From: Macrotrachela quadricornifera
Taxonomy: Eukaryota; Rotifera; Eurotatoria; Philodinida; Philodinidae
DNA length: 64,000 nt
NCBI GenBank assembly: GCA_022393335.1
Contig: JAJEKB010021235.1
Coordinates: 421,519-485,518 of the forward strand
Direction: 5' to 3'
The translations under genes and the position numbers were made by a program. Shown piece after piece: positions 9,443-21,655 of the stretch (its first letter is position 1; each line of letters begins with the position of its first letter). The notes beneath the pieces were generated by a model. That model saw only the letters and a list, made by a program, of their open reading frames with translations, did no database searches and was not told the origin of the DNA.

Positions 9443-11654
9443 TTTAATTGATATTTTCCTTCCTTTTTGTTATTAATTCAAATACATTATAAGTATAACT
9501 TAAATGAAAGGTCGAGTTAATAATGAATACAACGCGTTAATCTGTGTACTGAACATTTCTCTATCTTATAGGTATGTAAGCTGAATGGATCGATAATGAA
9601 AATCAGCATCTCTGTGTGAGATGACTGTCTATAGAGTGATAATTGTATGATGAAATGTAGATGTAGTGCAGGTAAATCTTGAATGAAACTTGAGATTTTG
9701 AATATTTTTAACCTCAACTCACCCTCAAGATGTAGAAAGGTGCAAATATCGAATGTAAAAATATCGAAAAATATATATATATCGAAATATAAATATATCG
9801 CAACATATGAATTTTATAAGATTTTTGACGTTTAAAGTTACTGAGATGGAATATAAGACATGCATAACATTAACAACAAAGATGACATCATCAGCCGATC
9901 GATATGAAACGATTCATCGCGCAACTATTTTGATTAGTATGTTAGATCATCCAGTTTCATAAAATAAAATTCTTTCAATTCAGTGATCTGCTGGAGCATC
10001 TAGAAAAAAGATCCACGCCCAACAGCACTACAAAATCGTTATACCACTTTATATGAACGATACGATAAAGGCTTAATGAATATTTCCGGTCTTCTTAAAG
10101 GCTTTTCAATCCTTATTGAAGGAAGAAAAAAGTAGAGTTGAAAATTGAGTTGATCTGCAGAATCAGTACACCCTATACACTAGTTGGTAGGCACATCAAA
10201 GAGCGAGGGTGCTGCGGTATAGTGATTCTGCAGTTGTACCAAAAACTGTAACTTTAGCTGATTCATTCATTTAATGCTTTTACTTTTGGAGCTATGGATT
10301 TACGTTAAAAACGTTTTTTATTCATCAATTCCTCTAATAAAGTAAAAATATCTCACGATTATTCACATCAAAATAGTAGTTTGTATAGTTTTGACATTAC
10401 CCAGATATTATTTTTACCTGTCAATCTTTTTACTATTCGGTATTTTAGTCATTCGACATTTCCTTTCTCAATATTTTTATATTCGATATTTTTATCTTTC
10501 GATATTTATATTGTTCGATATTTTGATAATGTTTTTTTTCTATATTTTCTTTTTCGATGAAAGTAGGGTGAACCGTTTATATGACTCCATATATGTTTTC
10601 TTGGTACTCATGGTCCATGATATCATCTATGTCTGTTTGTCATACCTGTTGGCTTTTATCTTCCTTCTTAGCGACTCTTTAGAATAGATTTTTCCTTGCT
10701 CCTGTTGATAACCCGTCAGTATCATTCAAGTCTTGATTATCGTCATCAATATATTTTGTCCCCCACGGATTGTCCGCTTGGCTGTATGTAGACATTTACC
10801 TACTGTAAATTAGCACGAAAACGAAAATTGAATCCTGCAAACAGAACATAAAGAACCAAGACAGTGACTTCTATGAATAAATAAGCAAGAAAAATAGTAG
10901 GGAAGTCAGAAAATATTTAATACTCTTATGACTATTCTTGCTAAAAGGAAAAAGTTCTTTTTCAAAACACTCTACACGCAACAATTCTTCACAAACTTGC
11001 CTAGATCCAAAAAAATTCCCTCAAACATGTGTTTTCATTCAAAGGCAGATTCTTCACTTCTCATTTCAACTTTAATGTGTGTATTTCTGCAAGGAACAAA
11101 TAGAAAACTGATAATGATAAAAAAAGCCTACTATGATATATTAGCTACTAGTGAGAACCCGTGCATACTGCAGGACTGTTTTTTCTCTAACGTATGACAT
11201 TAAACACATAATCTTTGGTCTGGCATAGGCATGCACACACTCGAAATTATGTACATAGAAGCCCTACGGCTTCATAATCTTATATCATTTGTAGTTCTTG
11301 TACCCTTATCCCCTTTTTTACCATTCCCTTATTTCCTTATCGCCTTATTGCCTTACTTACTTGAGGGCTTGTGTGTATCCCTATAGTATAGCCCTTGAGG
11401 ACCTTCCCCTTTATAGTCTTATTCGACCTTTAACTTTTAACCCCGAGCGGACAGACACACAACCGCGCTCTATTAAAGGGGGCATGATGATTTAAAGTTG
11501 TACGTTGGTTTCTTCTCATCAATAACTCCATACATCTAGATTATTTATTAAACAATTAAGAATGATTAAATGCATAAATGAGAACAACAAGTATATTTGA
11601 ATTACAGGAAATTTTTTTTAGACAAATAAGGCAAAGAGAATATTACGATTTCTA
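9443..11654. other. Intergenic, degraded repeats, no intact gene
   Basis: About 2.2 kb. Around 9870-10140 there is a short coding-like scrap (SADRYETIHRATILISMLDH) followed by stops, probably transposon debris. An inverted pair ctgcagaatca/tgattctgcag sits at about 10157-10238. The block 10390-10575 is A/T-patterned and ends like the MITE at 6556-6772. The stretch 11220-11490 is slightly GC-richer with no open frame. Confidence 0.35.
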
Positions 11655-14600
11655 TCATTTATCAAGCCAAAATTGAAGAAAACCGTCTGAAATATAGATA
11701 CATTCGAATTGACAGTTTTTCTTTTCAGTGCCAGCAAGCTCTTCCAATATTGGATTGTTAAGCAACGAGTGAGGACTTACAAAATTAATTGTCATCGTCT
11801 GTAGTTTATGCATGTTGCAACAAATTTCACAAATAGTCAATAGAAAATCATTGCCATTCATTGATTGAAAATTCGATATTTTATATTTCTCAATAGAAAT
11901 GCTTTGCAATGACGATGATACGCCCAATCGAGCGATGGCAGTTAAAGTGTCGTCATCCAGATTATCGCCTAGTTGACCGATAATAAGTTTTTGGAGTGAT
12001 GAAAATTCTCCAATTGCACCACTAAGATTTGTTGCTGGCATAAGCTTCAATAAAATTTGCGTATCGATATACAATATTCGTAGATGTGGCATCCAGTTGA
12101 GCCAAGTCATAGTCGTGTTAATAAGTTCTTCACCTATACAATAAATTTATAATGGATGTCTCATAATAAATTGTTAAATCTTATTTTTTGTTTTTGATAA
12201 TTTAAGTCGGATAGATTTCTCACATCAGACTATTATGTTAACGAGATTAACACTAAGTAATCGTATGGATACAAAACTTAAAACGGCGAAAAATCTTTAA
12301 GAATTTTTAAGAATAGGTATACTAATATTTGAGCTATACTAAAATATCTTACACAAACTCCTATAACTAATGATATACCTCTCAAAGCTTTAGATTAAAT
12401 ATTTGGAAAGAAAAATTTGCAATAATAAATATCAATATATCAAAATAGATTCTATTCGATATGGCTAGAATTTTACAGTCATTTAAAACAATCTGAAGGT
12501 TTCAATTATTCAAGTAAATACAAATCATCTTCTACAGAATTGATTTCTTCATCTAACAAGATTGAATCTAGATCTTTAAACAAGGATTATATATGTCAAA
12601 GATAGAAATAAAACTAAATTATTTATCGTAAGGACTCTGTTATTTTAGAGTAAAAATATAAAGTTATTCAGAATTATAAATTGATCATATACATATCGAT
12701 GATTATTCTTATTTAGAATTACCAAAACATTAATTTGCTTCTTTTCTCACAAATGGTTTTTTTTTAAATGAGTAATGTTTTAAATAAAAGAATTATACTT
12801 CAAGCTAGTAAATAAAACTAAAAGAAATTCTTGTATAACCCAATCAAACACAATTTTACAAAAAACGCATGTAAACACACGATAATGAGTCCGTGCACAC
12901 AAATGCGTCACTATAACCTTACATGCGTATGAACGTGTCACAGGCTAAACTATATTCGCAGATGCACGCATGAAAGTTTCCGCATGCATATGCTTAATAT
13001 TTTCACATGCGGGGTTATACGGGTGGTTTTGTAGAAACTCCTTGCGTGTGCATGCAAGACAACACTAGAATGCCCAAAAAATGAAGCACGTCTTACAGAC
13101 ACGCATGAACATGCAAACGTTGTTTTTCCAGAGATAAGATTCAAACATGGATACTTCGATTTATAAGGCGAGCTTCTTCACCATTCGACCATTTACTTAC
13201 ATGAGAAATACAATGAAAAGTGAAGGATATAATCATCATCCGATAACTTTTGGAGACCCATGTACATGAATGCGAGTAACTATGAAGAATTTCACAAAGT
13301 TGAACTAGTGTTTTGCGCTAATATAGTGTGATTATAAAAGAGCGGTTTCAGTTTTACGAGAAATAAGTAAATACATGTCGATGAAAAAACAAAATTCTTG
13401 CATGGAGCAGCATGTATATTAGAGAATAGTCAAATTTTGCATGTCAATGCAGAATCGCTTCACTATTCATTTTCGTAAATAGGATTCTTCTGCATTGGTA
13501 TGCAGAATTTCGAGAAGGTCTGATAATCTTTCGAATAGATGCAGCTGATACTTAGACATTTCTAGGCGAGTTATATATCCTGCACGAATATGTAAGATCA
13601 GTGCATGCAAGTATCTGCAAGCATTAGAGTCATGTATGATCCCGCATTTTTTTACTGTAAAACCTTAAAAATTGTATCTGCATGCATGTGTTGTTGGCCT
13701 GCATTCATTCGCAAAAAATTGAAAATATTTCAAATGTCTTACAAGATCACGCATGAAATAAGACATAAATTTTTTTTGCAAGTAAATGCACGTTTTACAA
13801 AATTTCTTGTAAATATATGCGTTTTTTTAAACTTTCGCGTTTGACTGGGGATTACTTTTTTGATTGTTATAGTATGGCATCAACAGGAATTCATCAAATG
13901 GCATTATATTGTTTCCATCTTGTTCCAGTTCATAATAACCACGAGGTTGAATATGTATTCTATGTCCTATTTTCAAAAATTTTATTTTGTAAAAATAAAG
14001 CGTTGATAAGAAACTGCTCACTTCGATACGTTCCTTGTTTTAACAAAGCAACAAATGATGAACTTAACTTTTCATTTTTACCAATTTGTACAGACACACG
14101 ATGAGGTTTTGCAAGCAACATTGACACTAAGTCATTAAGTTGATATCCAGTCTGATTGAATTGTGTGTACATGATGCTTGATGTAGTCATAAAATAATCA
14201 GAAAATCCATAAGGTAATGAAAAAATAACATAAACACAATTCAATTTATCATAATAAAATCCAATTAATTTAGATAACCAATATTCTAAAAACAAAATTC
14301 GATTAATAGTCACTAGAGGAAGAGGGTAGATTTGCCATCGAAATTGGCTCTATTTGAAAATTATAAGAAAATTCCCACTAATTATATACAATCAGAACCA
14401 GAGATGCAGAATCTATCCGTAGGTTGCAGCGCCGCTGCAGGGAAAAACGGTTTTTTCGGGGAAATTTTACAAAAATGGAGTGAGAAAACGAAATTTTTTA
14501 GTCTAATACAGCTGGGAAAATTTTTCAGATTTTGATGCATGCTGCTGAGAAGCTGTGGTAGATTCTGCACCTCTGCATATAGCTTTGGATGTTACTTAAC

Positions 14601-17600
14601 TAACGTTGTATAATTTGGAATAGTGTTACATATAAAATAGCTATTCATCGACGAACATTTCAATATCTGACATTAGCTTATAAAAAAATCAATCTAATTT
14701 AACAAACAGTTGACTATTATTTAAAGAACTGTCTAAACACCATTGAAATAACACGACGTTAAAGCACCTTTCATACAGGACTTGGTGTATTTTCAACTCT
14801 GCTCACCAAAAATGGATCGTAGTATTTAAATAGCTAAGAATAATTATTAAACAGCTATGAAAATCTCTAAATAATGCTGGAGATTAAATAGGTACTAATA
14901 TAGAGATACTCGTAAAGATTAAACAGCTATCTATATAAATCAAATATTCAAGATGATTGCTGTGATATTTTATAAGAGTTTTCATCTTTTTAACTCATGT
15001 TTAAGATATCTTTCTGAAATAAACATTAAATATAAGACTGACCGCCTTGATTATTACGAGGTAACGAAGTATATGATTTTGTGGCAAACTCAAAAAACGG
15101 CATTTTAAACAAAACGTGAAGTAAACTGTACTGTATCTTTCTATTTCTTTAAATATCTAAACGATCATAATCAAACGTATTAATGGCACAGAATATTGAA
15201 TAGAATAGAGTTGCTCATGATAAAATGACTACAAATAATAGTAATAAGAGTAATAATTAACTTACGCGTTTGAAATGATTTAATAATATAATCTATTTGT
15301 TGATTACATAAACAAGCTGTTTCAATACAAAAATTAAATTTTGCTAATTTCGTCATATAAACTATAAGCTCGTTAAAAAGAAGATTTCCATCAATATATA
15401 TCAATGAATGACGGTAAGCAGGATCTCGATGAGTGAAGGCTAGATCAAGATTGAGAAGACTATTACGAAATAGGAGAATAAAGTTGACAACAGTTGAAAA
15501 ATGTTTCACAATCCCATGTATTCTAAACATAGATGAATACACAATTGAATGTAATTCGTATCGATTGAAGTTACTTACCGAAAAACTAACTTTGTTAAAC
15601 AGATACATGGACAAATACAGGAAAGGAACAAATCATTGTCATCGTTAGTAACATTCTTGCAAATACAAACATCTGTAATGAAGAAATTTATGTTGTAGAC
15701 TGCACATCATTCTTTTTGAGAATTACAGTCATTTTTTATAGTATAAAAGACTATATCCAGTGCACAATCTACTCCATATATAAATACATCAGTAATACAT
15801 TATTTTTTCTCTCATTGCTGAGTAATTTTACATTTATAATTGAAAATAAACATAAAGGACGTTTCTGAACTTGTTCTATACGAATGGATAAATACGAAAG
15901 TCCCTTAAGACTCAATATCATTGTACAAAAACAACATTATTTTAAATAAGTCAGATATTACTTAAATTTTCATTCTCGCACACTCATATTCAGATAGACA
16001 AACGTTTCGTACTATTTTTCTGATATTATTAATACGTAAATAAGTTTTTCGTTTTCGTTTTTACACTTTTCTCTGTTTTCTATTCCCTTATTGATATTAT
16101 TTGACTTGAATCAACTGAATAGAAAAATCTTGAACATTTATTTAATAATTCATTTTATTTTCTGTAAATGAAATCATGTAACTTAATGTGAATTAGATAA
16201 TCTGCATATAGGTAACCAAAAGCTCAAGAAACATTAACTCTTTATTGGCGAGCGTGATATAAATATATTACTCCGATTTTTCTAATAATTTGAGGATGGT
16301 ATATATATCAAAACTGACGAGGAAACGCATCTAATTGTCAAAACATTTTTGAATTAGACATGTGTACAAATGATAGACTTCAATGGGTTATAAAATGCTC
16401 CGGAATGGTTTTGTTTTCCAGCCTTTTATTGTAGAATTATGGATCTTTTACTCGAATTTGGTTTATGGACATAAGATTTTTCTGTGTACCTGGATGGTCG
16501 AATTTCAAACTGAAATTTTGTCCAAAGATATGCCTTACAGATAGGTGCTAGAAACTCCCTAAAGTTTAAGTCAGAATAATTGTATTCTCATCAAGATATT
16601 CACATTTTAAAGAAATGCCTGCTTTGAAACGGTATTTCAACATAGAGATATTTTCATAGCAAACTGAAATCTCAATAAGGATACGTTCGTTCTGTCTCAA
16701 ACTTCGAGAAGTTTCTAATACTTACAAGAACTATCTATGGGCAAAATTTCAGTTTGAGATTCGATCATTGAGACACACAGAAGAATCTTATGTCCATACG
16801 CTAAAATCCAGTAAAAGACTTGTAACTTGATAACAGTAGGCTGGAAAACTAAATCATTCTAGGGCATTTAATAACTCATTGAGGTCTATTGTTTGCGCAC
16901 ATGCTCGAGCCAAAATCAATTTGACAGTTGGATATGTTCTCTCATGAGTACAAATAGCTTATCGAGTAACGTTCCTTGTCATGTGATGCTTAATTGATTG
17001 TTTCAAAGTTTGTTATACTTCAAAAACATTTTTGGTAATGATTTTTCATAGAATAAACATCTATTTTCATTTTTATAAAACTAGTTTTTAAAAAAATCCT
17101 ATGCGCAAAGAGTTACATAAAAATACTAAGATAAGAAGTTATTTTTAATTTTATTTGATGAAATATTGAGAATATTGTCATTATTATTTATATCAAGTTC
17201 GATTTTTTTAATATAATTTTTTAAAAGTTATCAGATACTATGAAAACTGCATGGACTAATCATGTTTCATTTATTTAATCAACTAAACTATGTTTGACAG
17301 TACTAGTCAACCAAAAAAAAAATACGAAGTCAACGATAATCGTCAGGTAATTTTGAACCTCATATCTCTGTTTATGTCCATCTTACATTAACAAAAGGCT
17401 TCACACAATTTTCATTATAATACTTATGACTTACAGTCTTGTCTTTAATACCATTTAAGACTATTTGACTTAAAGAATATATGAAACAAAGTTTTGGTTC
17501 GAACCTATCTCTATGTACAAAAGTATGTGACGATTTATCTTTTAAAAAGCCAACCAGCATCATATGATTTACAACTAATCTATCTAAAATAAATCAATAT

Positions 17601-20600
17601 ATCTTATCATTAGCAATGCTAGAATACCGCTACCACGATCAAACAAAATTTCGCTAAATTTTTAAAACAAATAAAATAGGATTAGATCGTGTCGTTTTCA
17701 AGGTAGATAATAATTTTTAGAAAAATATTTCAAAACAAGAATCTTTTAATAAATTGTATTGAAAGAATCGAACATGATATAAATAACAGTGACAACTATT
17801 CTCAACATTTCATCAAATAAAATTAAAAATAACTCATTATCTTAATATTTTGATGTTATTTGAATTTTTAGTTGCCTCTAACAATGGAGATGTTTCTATT
17901 GATAATTAAAAAGATAGAACATATTTGAGCCAAACGAAAATTCTTACCATCAAACTAACTAAAGTTAAGATATTAGTTGCTGTTGACTTATCTAAAGAAA
18001 GAAATTTGATTTTTACAGTACTCACAATATGAGTATATAGGAGTATTTCAATAGTAGATTACAAGAATCTTTCTAAAGTTTATGAATAGAAATAAGACCA
18101 TATTTGTTTCGATATTTTATAGAACTTGAATAGTACTGAAATGGAAAAAACACGTATGGTATGTTTGTAAAATAACTTGTACGTATAATATTTGAACTTT
18201 AAAAGTATTGATGTTATTTAATTAACAATTGTGGTGAGCAAACAATATTGATGTGCACTTGGTGCAAAGCAAAATCTTTGTTACTATTAATTTTTTGAAG
18301 ATCTATATCTCTATATGTGCAGTGAATTTGTTAAAAAAGTATGCTATATAATCGATTTTTTTCAGATAAAATAAAATCGAAAATATCGGTGAGTTAAAGA
18401 TTATGATAGCTGTTACATGGTCTTTATCGATATTGGTACTATTTAAGTTCTAGGAGATATAGGAACCAGTATGATCTTAATTCTATTCATAAACTTTAGA
18501 AAGATTCTTGTAATCTACTATTGAAATACTCAACTAATTACATAAAAAATTGATATAAATATTTCTAATGCTCCTATATACTCAAATTGTGATTACTGTA
18601 AAAATCAAATATCTTAACTTTAGTTAGTTTGATGGTGAGAATTTTCGTTTGACTCAAATATGTTCTATCTTTTTAATTATCAATAGAAATATCATTGTAA
18701 GTACATGATCATTCTTTTTTGTACATTTTCTGCTATACTTACTCTCTATCAGAACAAAGAATCTATCTTAAATTGAATCATCAAAAGAGAAATATTAATT
18801 TCTAATAGTTTATAATAATAGATTAGTTTTTTTTAATTAATTTAAATTTCAAACTTTGTAAAGAAAGAAAAATATAAATTGTCTAAGTTTTTTTATTTCA
18901 AACTTACCAAGTGTTAAGAGTTTCGGAAGAAATTGAAGCAAATTTTTTAATGAAATAATATCTTCAATATAGATTCGAAGATAAATAAGAGAATTTTGTA
19001 CTTGATATAAAGATGAAAATGGTTCATGAAAAATAATGCCATTCTTCGGATGATCACTATGGAGAATACATCTCTGCAGTTGACTTATTGTTCTATGACC
19101 AAGAAGATTTAAACATATTAAAGATGATGCCTTCTTCAATGAACATTTTTCAAGTGTCACACGTTGTAGAAATGGAACAGCTATTAGATAAGATTCTAGA
19201 TCATCAATACTCATTTCAGGAACATTGTACAAGACAAGTGTTTGTAATTTTGGAAACATCTCCAAAAGTGTTAAAGATCCTATTGAAGAAATACAAAAGT
19301 AAAAAAAACGAAAAACTTCTTTGTATTTTATTAAGATCCTACTAGAATACATAAGAATATGTATAAATTTAATAGAAAGAAAATGATTTGATGAAAATAT
19401 GAGCTGAACTTGTATTAATAGCTCTTCCGATATTATTTACTTAGGTCGGAATGTCTTGTCTATAATGATATATATAGTAAATCTATTTTGGACTTAGTTA
19501 TCGTTTTTTTTCAGATAAACTTTAATTAGAATCAAAAAAATTTTTTTAAATGGATAATGAATTCGATAGATACTATATAAAAATTGAAACGATTTTGAGA
19601 ATAGATGCAAAGACAATTCATGAAGAACTCAGCACAGCTTTGAAACCCAATACTCCATCATATTGAACAGTTGCTAGGTGGGCAAAACGTTTTCGTGAAA
19701 GAAGAGGAAATGTCGACGATGATTCTCGATCTGATCGTCTAGTTTTCGAGCTGACAGGTGAAAATATTGAACTGGTACGACAGATTATTAACAATGATCC
19801 ACATTCAACTTGTGATGAAATTGTAGCTGAGACATTTCTCTCTTATGATACAATAGAACAAATAATCCACGACTGTCTCATGATGAGAAAATTAACATCA
19901 CATGGGTAGCCTCATGAACACAATGATACACAAAAACAACCACGAGTTAAGATTTGTCATGAAAATTTGACAAAATTTCGTGATGGTTCCTGACGAATAC
20001 GTAATGCTATAACAGGTGATGAGACGTGAATTTACCATAAATAGGTTCATCACAAGTGAACAAACGTAAGTTCGGTTGCGTAAGGTGAATCACTAGCTAC
20101 AGTCCTTCATCGAAGCAAACCTGAATCAAAAACTTTATTTTCTATTTTCTTTAAATCCAACGATCCCATTCATATACATGCTATTGATAAAGGCAAAACT
20201 ATAAATCACACCTACTATATTGAAAATTGTCTCAAGTCCGGTGTCAAGGGAACATGGAAACAGTCGAAGTCATCAAATACAAAAGGTATAAAATTGCTTG
20301 AAGACAATGCTCGATCCCATACTAATTCTGACGCTATTAATTATTTAACAGAAGAATGTATTAATATAATGCCACATCCACCATATCCATCTGACCTTGC
20401 ACTAGTAACGGAGCCAGGAATTTTTTCTGGGAGTGGGGAAGGGGCTTAGCTCCGCTTCAAAGCTAAAAATCAGCGTATTTCATTATTTCAATATTAAATA
20501 ATCTCAATTCTGGGGAGGAGGGGGGATCAATTCCTCCCGACCATCTCCTGGCTTCGACACTACCTTTCACCATATGATTGTTGGTTAAATGGATAACATC

Positions 20601-21655
20601 AAACGTAACTTAATTGAGCAACCAAATGAAAAATCATTGCCTCGCACGGTTTCCAAGGTAGTGAAAAAATTTCTAGAAGAAGAGTTTAAAAAAACTTTTG
20701 ACAAACTATTGCAAAGGATAGAACTTTGTATAAATAATCATGGTGACTATTTTGAATATTTAATAAAATAAAATGAAAATTATCTTTGTTTTCATATATT
20801 TTTTTAATGTTACCAGAACTTTTGGTTATCCCTAAGTACTTTAGATATTTTTCCTTTCTATTAAAGTTATATCATCTAAAAAAGATCATAACATAGATAT
20901 TAAAATTTTTTGATATCTTAATTTTCAGTAGCAAATCTCAACCATAATCATAGATATCGACATAAACAAATTAGACAAAGATTTCTTTTTTTTTTGAAAA
21001 AAGTATAAGGGTTTTCAATTTAAACTTAATTTTAGCAAAACACAAAAAAAAAAAGTCAAACTTAATGAAGAAATATCAATGTAAAATAGCTCCTGCGTTT
21101 CATTGGCTTCTTGTAGAAAAGGAAATGTTGATATAATTTTTATCAAAAAAATAGTGCTAGAATAAAAACTTCATAAAAATTAACAGAAAAGCAATGGTAA
21201 TAATTATAAAATAAACTCCATTTTTGTTGTTTCTTTTAGATTTTAAAAATCTGACATATACATAAATTAGATCAGTGGTTATAATTAAAATTTAATTCGT
21301 TTTATTTATAATTTAAAGTAGAGATCAACATTTATAACTAACCTGAACGCATTTGCATGAAAAAACGTAATTGTGAATAAGAATATTGATGACCAATTTT
21401 TAATATTTCTACATTCCATCGTATTTTATTGAATAAATGTGAACAAAAAAATTGAAAAGTTGATAATGACGACTCACGAAAATTGATATTCTTATAACAA
21501 TATTTTTCCAATAGATATGTATATCGTTGACATTTCATAAATCCAAATATTCTAGTTGCTTCAACATGACCTAAATATGTCCAGATCATCAAGATAAGTT
21601 CATTGGGTAAACAATTAAAATGACTTAATATTGATAATAATCGAATATTGGTCAT
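11655..21655 (-). CDS. F-box/LRR-like gene, five exons, TE-inflated introns
   Basis: I join five minus-strand exons: 21343-21655 (start; F-box-like LPNELILMIWTYLGHVEATR), 18908-19279, 15266-15589, 14022-14285 and 11655-12133 (stop). Junctions A/B, B/C and C/D fit by phase and by protein similarity: exon B runs on as GSLTLLEMFPKLQTLVLYNV, exon C ends IIKSFQT and exon D opens with YWLSKLIGFYYDKLNCVYVI, both typical of this bdelloid family. The D/E donor (gtgagc) is my choice because its phase fits. The total is 1752 nt, exactly 584 codons including the stop, with no internal stop. The protein would be a predicted SCF adaptor: F-box at residues about 10-50, then leucine-rich repeats. Introns of about 1-3.3 kb are filled with transposons. 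An extra frame just after exon D (13860-14021, with IHIQPRGYYELEQDG) is unexplained. Confidence 0.6.
12860..13828. mobile_element. GCATGC-rich inverted-terminus element (~970 bp)
   Basis: The left end aaaaaacgcatgtaaaca (about 12860) is mirrored by tgtaaatatatgcgttttttt ending at 13828. Inside, the hexamer-like motifs gcatgc, catgcg and cgcatg recur many times at irregular spacing. There is no open frame. It fills the last intron of the F-box/LRR-like gene. A similar motif-rich patch occurs near 26050-26130. Element class is unknown and ends are approximate. Confidence 0.5.
14399..14575. mobile_element. 177-bp MITE, hAT-like termini
   Basis: The termini CAGAGATGCAGAATCTA (14399-14415) and TAGATTCTGCACCTCTG (14559-14575) are inverted repeats with one mismatch. 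Starting with CAGAG is typical of hAT elements, but no 8-bp duplication is visible in the flanks. The interior holds two runs of near-complementary sequence (gggaaaaacgg, gctgggaaaattttt). It lies in the intron between exons C and D of the F-box/LRR-like gene. Confidence 0.65.
16310..16960. mobile_element. Foldback element in an intron
   Basis: Two arms of about 270 bp pair with a short spacer near 16610-16640: 'gaaactgaaatttt'-like blocks, 'tggacataagat' (16468) with 'atcttatgtcca' (16785), and 'ttttccagcc' with 'ggctggaaaa'. Arms are roughly 75-80% alike by eye. No coding content. It is one of three tandemly placed foldbacks in the second intron of the F-box/LRR-like gene. Confidence 0.6.
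17125..17850. mobile_element. Foldback element in an intron (second)
   Basis: 'gttatttttaattttatttg' (17140s) pairs with 'caaataaaattaaaaataac' (17811s); 'ttatttatatcaagttcgat' pairs with 'atcgaacatgatataaataa'. Arms are about 130 bp and enclose about 450 bp of unrelated sequence without a supported gene. Boundaries are approximate. Confidence 0.55.
17880..18705. mobile_element. Foldback element in an intron (third)
   Basis: Arms of about 250 bp: 'tctattgataattaaaaaga' pairs with 'tctttttaattatcaataga', 'ctaactaaagttaagatatt' with its complement near 18610, and 'ctttctaaagtttatgaata' with 'tattcataaactttagaaag'. Several 20-bp blocks are identical, so this foldback is younger than its two neighbours. 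The spacer (about 18170-18430) is AT-rich and non-coding. Confidence 0.65.
19550..20771 (+). pseudogene. Mariner transposase pseudogene (D,D34D-type)
   Basis: The frame starts with an ATG and shows a helix-turn-helix region (TVARWAKRFRERRGNVDDDS, then TGENIELVRQIINNDPHST) and the catalytic blocks TGDET, LLEDNARSHT and PPYPSDLA, that is all three acidic positions of a mariner DDD transposase. At least five in-frame stops and an inserted MITE (20405-20560) between the third Asp and the C-terminal tail (VSKVVKKFLEEEF..) show it is dead. The family relationship is clear from the spacing and wording of the catalytic blocks; the subfamily was not determined. Confidence 0.8.
20405..20560. mobile_element. 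156-bp MITE nested in the mariner relic
   Basis: The ends GTAACGGAGCCAGGA and TCCTGGCTTCGAC are inverted with a few mismatches and flanked by TA (20403-20404; 20561-20562). The element interrupts the mariner coding frame. The interior has G-rich runs (gggagtggggaaggggc, ggggaggaggggg) and is non-coding. Confidence 0.65.

Larger units (their letters stand above)
19440..20836 (+). mobile_element. Mariner transposon relic (~1.4 kb)
   Basis: Short inverted ends CTTAGG (19440) and CCTAAG (20836) are flanked by TA on each side (19438-19439 and 20837-20838), the duplication expected for mariner. The length of about 1.4 kb fits once the nested 156-bp MITE is subtracted. The interior holds a decayed transposase frame in the plus orientation. 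It lies inside the first intron of the minus-strand F-box/LRR-like gene. Confidence 0.72.

Noticed and set aside
13827..14104. Overlapping frames on both strands near the end of exon D
   Set aside because: Plus-strand frames are shadows of the minus-strand exon. The minus-strand extra frame containing IHIQPRGYYELEQDG looks protein-like, but neither phase nor family fits the F-box/LRR gene, so it was left as unexplained.
17372..17563. 63-codon minus-strand frame inside the second intron foldback
   Set aside because: No similarity to the F-box/LRR exons and no suitable splice sites; treated as spacer of the foldback.
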